From contig JAPJQL010000031.1 of assembly GCA_030825115.1 (NCBI GenBank), positions 1 through 43,051 on the forward strand: a stretch of 43,051 nucleotides of DNA, given 5' to 3'. Under the pieces are notes generated by a model. The model had not been told where the DNA came from. It saw only the letters and a list, made by a program, of their open reading frames with translations, and did not search any database. Of this stretch, positions 38,826 to 43,051 are shown in pieces. The translations under genes and the position numbers were made by a program. Origin of the DNA: Lachnospiraceae bacterium (lineage in GTDB: Bacteria; Bacillota; Clostridia; Lachnospirales; Lachnospiraceae). Positions within the stretch are counted from its first letter, which is position 1. Each line of letters starts with the position of its first letter.

Positions 38826-40013
38826 TTACTGCATGGTCATTCCCTGCTCCGGCGGTTTCGTGTATTCAAGAATAAATGGCAGGTCATTGCGGATTACTGT
38901 ACCATAGGCAGTTGCCACATAGCCACTTCCCTGAAGCTGCCGCTCCCCGTAGTCGTAAAAATCAAAACCGCAAAATGCCGGATCATCCGGATCAAAGCCC
39001 GCTTCTTTCAGGATATATTCTGCATAATGACCCGGCGACATAATCTGAGTATCAAAATCATAACAATCCAGATTGTTTATAATATCCAGAACCATGTCCA
39101 GATCATAGCAATCCTCCATCATCAGGATTGCCTTGTACTTGGCAAGTGTCCGACTGTCCGGAAAAGCAGCGATACGCTCTGTCAGCGTATTCAGCTTTTC
39201 GATGTCCTCATATCCAGTTAAATGATCTTTCATCGCAGGCACAATGCTTTCCATTTCCACAATCATACAGACATCCAAATCACTTGTTCCAAGAAAATCC
39301 AGTACCTGATGAATCTTCTGTCTATCTGCGGGAAGCTCCAGCCACACTTCTGTATTGGCATCCAAGAAAATGTCCTTCCGTTCCAACCGCAGCGAAATGA
39401 TACCGCCATGGTGATACTCCTGATCCGGCAGATGGATGCCATCGTAAATCTCCGGTCCGTCCGGCGCACTGCGGAACAGATATCCTTCTCTTATAAAAAT
39501 CCCCTGGTCATCGCGGCAGACAGAAGTTCCAACCTTTTCGGGATCCAGCATTTCTACGATTTCATCAGGAAGTTTTTTAATCCAATCCATTATTTCGTTC
39601 TGTATGCAGATTTCGCCAAGCTCCTGGTAATCTGTCACACCGGGATAGAGTTCAAAACATTTCAGATTATAAGCAGTATTGATCAGTTCTTTCATTGACA
39701 TGGGATGGTCTATATCGCTGTCAAAACGCAGCTTTAAAATACCTTCATAGATGTGAAGCTGATCTGTATCCATCTCACTGACCTTATGTGCCAGAAAGTT
39801 CACTTCCTCCAATGTTTTGTTTTCTGCCCTTGTCAGTGCATATTTGATAAACTCCGGCCAGTCATAAAAACTGTGCAATTCATAGCCGCCATCCGGCACA
39901 CGGGCACGTTCCAATGCATCTGCAAGGCTGAACCGGTCTGTCGGCAGCTCCAGCTCCACATCACTGTATCCCCGGCAATCTTTGTATTCGTCTGCTGTGA
40001 TCGTTACCTGCAT
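38826..40013 (-). CDS. ArdA-like antirestriction protein (two modules)
   Basis: A 395-residue acidic protein built from ArdA-like modules: VELELPTDRFSLADALERAR and VWLELPADRQKIHQVLDFLG both open a module. Each is followed by the helical 'NxLA..l' region (TLEEVNFLAHKVSEMDTDQL; EKLNTLTERIAAFPDSRTLA). ArdA proteins mimic DNA to block type I restriction enzymes. The start is ATG at 40013 after GGAGGAATGTAG, which overlaps the stop of the larger relative upstream. Confidence 0.7.
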   Translation of the reverse strand: MQVTITADEYKDCRGYSDVELELPTDRFSLADALERARVPDGGYELHSFYDWPEFIKYALTRAENKTLEEVNFLAHKVSEMDTDQLHIYEGILKLRFDSDIDHPMSMKELINTAYNLKCFELYPGVTDYQELGEICIQNEIMDWIKKLPDEIVEMLDPEKVGTSVCRDDQGIFIREGYLFRSAPDGPEIYDGIHLPDQEYHHGGIISLRLERKDIFLDANTEVWLELPADRQKIHQVLDFLGTSDLDVCMIVEMESIVPAMKDHLTGYEDIEKLNTLTERIAAFPDSRTLAKYKAILMMEDCYDLDMVLDIINNLDCYDFDTQIMSPGHYAEYILKEAGFDPDDPAFCGFDFYDYGERQLQGSGYVATAYGTVIRNDLPFILEYTKPPEQGMTMQ

Positions 40014-41654
40014 CTACATTCCTCCCATCTGCATCTCCATGTTCTGAGATTGTTCATGCTTCAGTTCCTGCTCCGTCTTGATGAAAAAGTCTCTATCCGA
40101 ACTCCAAAAGCTGATGCACAGTTCTCCGGCTTCGATTTTAATTTCCCTCTGCTCAAAGCCCTCGCCCCATCCATCACTTTCCTGCCCAGACCATTCCTCC
40201 ATAACACCTTTCATTTCTGCATCAGACAGCGCCCCATAGCTCTGTACCTCCAGAACGCCCCAAAGCCGGCCATCCCATTTTTCGACAGTCGGATTCATGC
40301 TGAACACTTTGCGTTTAAGAAGTTCATTGTCCAAATAGACTGCAAGACCACGGTTCCCCTCCTCATCCAGACATTCCCGCTCAATGGCTGCCAGAATCTC
40401 ATCCTGATAGTCGCACAATTCATCTGTTCCCATGTAGGTCGGTTCATTCATCAGATCTCCCCATTCGTTTCTCTCATAAAGCTGCGGATAGAGAGGGCTG
40501 AACAGCTTTAAGGAAACCAGTTCCTCCGGAAGCTGCCGGAGCAGATAATCCTTACGAAGCACCATGCCATGCACTGTTGACACCACCCCATCCCTCTGCA
40601 TCCTGGCTTTTCCAAAGCCCTCAAAGTCCACAAACCCATAAATTTCATCGTTAATATGGATATCTGCTTCCTGCAGCACATGATGGGCATATTCTTCCGG
40701 TGTTCTGATATCGTCAGGCAGAATGGTATATTGATTCAGATTTTCTGCGATTTCAGAAGCTTCCTGTATCGTTTCTGGTATTTCTGCTGTCAGGACTGCG
40801 CACAGCCGCTCCACGGTTTCCTCTGCACCATCCAGTACCTTGCTCCCAAGCAGTCTGGCAAAGTCATTTAATCCGTCAATACTGTAGTCATAGGGGAGAT
40901 GACTTTCCAAATCCCGTATCTGGCTGGTCAGGTCTATAATGCTGCATTCCTCCAGATGATTGACCCCAAGGTTTTTCCTCGCCAGTTCCATCTTTTCTTC
41001 TGTAGCAGGAAGCGACAGGGAGTAGGTATTGGGATGGCTGTCAGCGTAATGGGAAGAATACAGACGAAGCAGAAACAGGCTGTTAGGAGCATATCCAGGA
41101 TCTGGCGGATTCCTTTCGGTATAAACAGGCTTTAACGCCTCCCCGGTTCTGACTATATAACCGGATTCACAAAAGGCACCGGCATGGCTGAGTGCATAGT
41201 CTCTGCCATACTTTCTCCGATCCACATAGGGAAGCAGCTGCTCATCAACCACCTGAATATTCAACAAGTATTCACCAAGCTCCGCTTCATTTTGTACCTT
41301 CGGATAAACAGCAAACTTATCCAGGTTGCAGGAAAGGTTTGCCATCTCCATGATGGTAGATGGCTGCTCAATCTCCAGTGCCGCACCGAAAACAGCTTTT
41401 TCCTGCTCCGTGAACCCCTCAATCCGGCGGGTCAAAAAATCCATATCCCGGATACCACGCCTCTGCTCCACATACTTTCCAACCAGAAACTGATGCATAG
41501 GAGCAATATCCGTTTCCGCCGCTGTAATCAGAAGCGCCGGGTGTTCTTCATCTGCAAGTGCTGTAAATATGCGCCTGATCCGGTCGTACTCAGCAGGAAG
41601 CTGAAGCCATTCTCCGTGGCTGCCATCCGGCTTCGACAATTGAACTTTCAACAT
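40014..41654 (-). CDS. Large ArdA-like protein
   Basis: A 546-residue acidic protein that repeats the plan of its neighbour: GEWLQLPAEYDRIRRIFTAL, then TYSLSLPATEEKMELARKNL, and helical NLA-type segments (MANLSCNLDKF; ASEIAENLNQYTILPDDI). EIYGFVDFEGFGKARMQRDG with HGMVLRKD is close to the equivalent part of the 395-residue protein (FYDYGERQLQGSG, YGTVIRNDLPF). The last ~150 residues have no counterpart. It is probably a DNA mimic with added domains. The start is ATG at 41654 after AAAGGAGC. Confidence 0.65.
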   Translation of the reverse strand: MLKVQLSKPDGSHGEWLQLPAEYDRIRRIFTALADEEHPALLITAAETDIAPMHQFLVGKYVEQRRGIRDMDFLTRRIEGFTEQEKAVFGAALEIEQPSTIMEMANLSCNLDKFAVYPKVQNEAELGEYLLNIQVVDEQLLPYVDRRKYGRDYALSHAGAFCESGYIVRTGEALKPVYTERNPPDPGYAPNSLFLLRLYSSHYADSHPNTYSLSLPATEEKMELARKNLGVNHLEECSIIDLTSQIRDLESHLPYDYSIDGLNDFARLLGSKVLDGAEETVERLCAVLTAEIPETIQEASEIAENLNQYTILPDDIRTPEEYAHHVLQEADIHINDEIYGFVDFEGFGKARMQRDGVVSTVHGMVLRKDYLLRQLPEELVSLKLFSPLYPQLYERNEWGDLMNEPTYMGTDELCDYQDEILAAIERECLDEEGNRGLAVYLDNELLKRKVFSMNPTVEKWDGRLWGVLEVQSYGALSDAEMKGVMEEWSGQESDGWGEGFEQREIKIEAGELCISFWSSDRDFFIKTEQELKHEQSQNMEMQMGGM

Positions 41655-41656
41655 AA

Positions 41657-42334
41657 TCAGCTCCTTTCTGCCGTCACAACTGCTGTTCCATACCGGCAGA
41701 TCAGGAAAGCCGTTATCAACAGCCGAAACACACTGTCACTTACCAGCTCCGGGTCAGTCAGTTCTGACAAGCTGATGTGTTTGGTCCCTTTGTATAAATC
41801 CTTCGCTGTATGAAACAGGACATATCCGTCCAGATCCACCCCATGAATGCGAATAGAGGAAAAATCAATGCTTCCCAGAGCCACAGCCGGTTGCGCTTTG
41901 CTCCATAGGAATGGATCCGCAGTCAGCAAAAATAACGCAGCAGTCTGACCGGAAAAGCTTGTTCCATTTTCTTCTGTCTCCTCAAATCTCTGTCTGTGGG
42001 CTTCGTTTTCAAAGAGCGGCTCTTGCTGCCGCGACAGGCGCAACACACGGGCTACAAAGGGGCGAACCGGCACTTCTCTGGTTAGTACCTCCAACAGCTC
42101 CGAAAGCGGTACACAGCCCTCCACAAGCCGCTCGCGAAAACAGGTACTTCCAACGGGAATATCGCAATTTTTTTCTCTGCTCTTATAAACACAATGCTGG
42201 CATCCGAAGCTACTGACGCTGTATTCCAGGCGGCTCACACGCATGCCGGAACCTCTGGGACTGAACCCAGGAACCCGCTGCATTTCAAACTCCACATTTG
42301 CATAAGGGGTATTGCTCATAAATCGTGCAGTCAT
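41657..42334 (-). CDS. Unknown protein with Cys-rich N-terminus
   Basis: A 225-residue protein. Near residue 35 it has CQHCVYKSREKNCDIPVGSTC, a C-x2-C...C...C arrangement that may bind zinc. The second half (TAALFLLTADPFLWSKAQPA, then HGVDLDGYVLFHTAKDLYKG and LTDPELVSDSVFRLLITAFL) is a helical domain also seen, from memory, in other gut elements. No function is assigned. The start is taken as ATG at 42334 with AAAGGA upstream. Confidence 0.6.
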   Translation of the reverse strand: MTARFMSNTPYANVEFEMQRVPGFSPRGSGMRVSRLEYSVSSFGCQHCVYKSREKNCDIPVGSTCFRERLVEGCVPLSELLEVLTREVPVRPFVARVLRLSRQQEPLFENEAHRQRFEETEENGTSFSGQTAALFLLTADPFLWSKAQPAVALGSIDFSSIRIHGVDLDGYVLFHTAKDLYKGTKHISLSELTDPELVSDSVFRLLITAFLICRYGTAVVTAERS

Positions 42335-42388
42335 TGTTCTCAGTCCTTTCTTCTTCATTTTTTTTACAGTCCCCTATTTCTCAGGCAA

Positions 42389-42435
42389 CAAAAAAAGCGA
42401 TCAGGTTTTCGCAAATCACGAAGAACCTATCCGCT
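42389..42435 (-). terminator. Terminator/attenuator between the first two right-end genes
   Basis: AGCGATCAGGTT (42396-42407) and AACCTATCCGCT (42424-42435) pair with a single mismatch, and on the minus strand a run of seven T follows. It lies between the 67-residue gene and the Cys-rich protein gene, so only part of the transcription from the right would continue. Confidence 0.78.
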
Positions 42436-42492
42436 CTCATCAATCATCCTGGTAATCTAAGGGCTGCCCGGTATATGGAAAAGAGAACACCG

Positions 42493-42696
42493 TTATTCTG
42501 GTGTCCCCTTGTTATCTTTGTTTTCTCTTATCCAATAGCAGCCAATCAGCTCATGGTCATCCCCATTTTCTTTAAAGGCAAATATTTCTTTTGCTTCTTC
42601 TGTCTGCTCCGCGCATCGGACTGCCTCTGGAAAATCATAAAATTTCTCCAGCATGATTTCCTGACCATCCTCCACTGAATAGTATATCTTTGGCAT
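42493..42696 (-). CDS. 67-residue protein of unknown function
   Basis: A small, acidic, soluble protein: PKIYYSVEDGQEIMLEKFYD, then AVRCAEQTEEAKEIFAFKEN and LIGCYWIRENKDN. It is the rightmost gene of the minus-strand series. The start is ATG at 42696 or 42699, after GGAGGAAAAG. I do not recognise it. Confidence 0.6.
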   Translation of the reverse strand: MPKIYYSVEDGQEIMLEKFYDFPEAVRCAEQTEEAKEIFAFKENGDDHELIGCYWIRENKDNKGTPE

Positions 42697-42744
42697 CATC
42701 TTTTCCTCCATCCCTTGGTTTTGTTTTAGGTAACACAATACCAT

Positions 42745-43051
42745 CAGTTTCTGCAGAAAGCTATCATCACTTCCAACAAAATTTCAGCTATGTGCTGCCT
42801 GAATTTCAAAAGCTGGCCTCTTTTCATCTGCCAAATACCCCATGTCATCTGTGGAAAGGGCAAAAAACAAGGGGCAAAAACGCTCGTTTTTTGCCCCATT
42901 TTTCGCTCTTTTTTCACTTCAAAACCACAACATCTTGTGGTTAACCGCTGTTATTTCTTCTTGTCACCACAATACGTCATCTTTATCACGACCTCAACAT
43001 GTACCGTAAGTCGATGTCAAAAAACCATGTGTGCTACACAATATTATAGCG
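42745..43051. other. Regulatory spacer at the right end
   Basis: No gene is visible in this stretch. It holds a hairpin, GGGGCAAAAAC/GTTTTTTGCCCC (42871-42897), which could terminate transcription in either direction, and a perfect dyad AACCACAA-catc-TTGTGGTT (42923-42942) followed by GGTTAACC. TGTGTgcTACACA sits near 43029. These could be an operator region for the operon reading left. The right end of the element, or further genes, should lie beyond 43051. Confidence 0.5.

Noticed and set aside
42690..42944. An 84-codon plus-strand ORF at the right edge
   Set aside because: It runs through the hairpins and is antisense to the start of the 67-residue gene; no ribosome-binding site.
1..43051. 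Integrase, tRNA genes, CRISPR arrays or IS elements
   Set aside because: No tyrosine- or serine-recombinase motifs, tRNA cloverleaf, regularly spaced repeats or transposase ORFs were seen. The only autonomous mobile unit is the group II intron.

Overview
The window looks like the transfer core of an integrative and conjugative element (or a large conjugative plasmid) from a gut Firmicute, most likely a Lachnospiraceae-type Clostridia. The evidence is the gene set (a MobP3-like relaxase, VirD4- and VirB4-like proteins of the clostridial CD1115/CD1110 type, PrgI, a TrbL-like membrane protein, SpoVG), strong GGAGG ribosome-binding sites before nearly every gene, and moderate GC with AT-rich patches. 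No integrase, excisionase, tRNA, rRNA or CRISPR array was found, so the element's ends are probably outside the window. The first ~700 bases (a marR-type regulator) are visibly AT-richer and may be flanking DNA or an older cargo remnant.

Layout. 1-1390: a MarR regulator with an in-frame amber codon, a short XRE regulator and a small unknown gene. 1434-7350 (minus strand): a winged-helix protein, the VirD4-like coupling protein, a DUF3991/TOPRIM protein and a relaxase fused to about 12 Sel1 repeats. 7351-8274 (plus strand): a consensus promoter, a structured ~175-nt leader ending in a terminator, and a PBECR4-like protein. 8289-11848 (minus): small accessory proteins, a ribbon-helix-helix protein, a 437-base GC-rich gene-free spacer, DUF6103, an unknown gene with an apparent ATA start, and an NlpC/P60 lytic enzyme. 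11884-12351: an operator/promoter region with a divergent XRE repressor. 12347-22635 (minus): a GGCT/amidoligase pair, VirB4, a lone Fic N-terminal fragment, PrgI, a double ribbon-helix-helix protein, a C5 DNA methyltransferase containing a nested out-of-frame ORF, VirB6/TrbL, and a VirB2-like pilin. 22648-27116: a secreted-protein gene interrupted 31 codons before its end by a group II intron whose maturase ORF is frameshifted. 27187-35269: a full Tad-type pilus module (DUF6550, TadE/TadG-like and DUF4320 pseudopilins, TadC, TadB, TadA, TadZ/CpaE, CpaB, A24 prepilin peptidase, Flp-like prepilin). 35310-42696: SpoVG, YodL, AbrB-type proteins, a Dam-type adenine methyltransferase with an apparent ATT start, LPD28, two large ArdA-like proteins and small unknown proteins.

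How it may work. The relaxase and TOPRIM protein would process DNA and VirD4 deliver it to a VirB4/VirB6/PrgI/VirB2 type IV channel, with NlpC/P60 opening the wall. The embedded Tad locus would build a second, type IV-pilus-like fibre that could bring cells together. The DNA methyltransferases and ArdA-like proteins would protect incoming DNA from restriction. XRE and ribbon-helix-helix regulators, plus many intergenic hairpins along the minus-strand operons, probably set expression levels. The most unusual points are the T4SS-Tad combination, the nested ORF in the methyltransferase, the two non-ATG/GTG/TTG starts, the leader RNA, and the intron placement.
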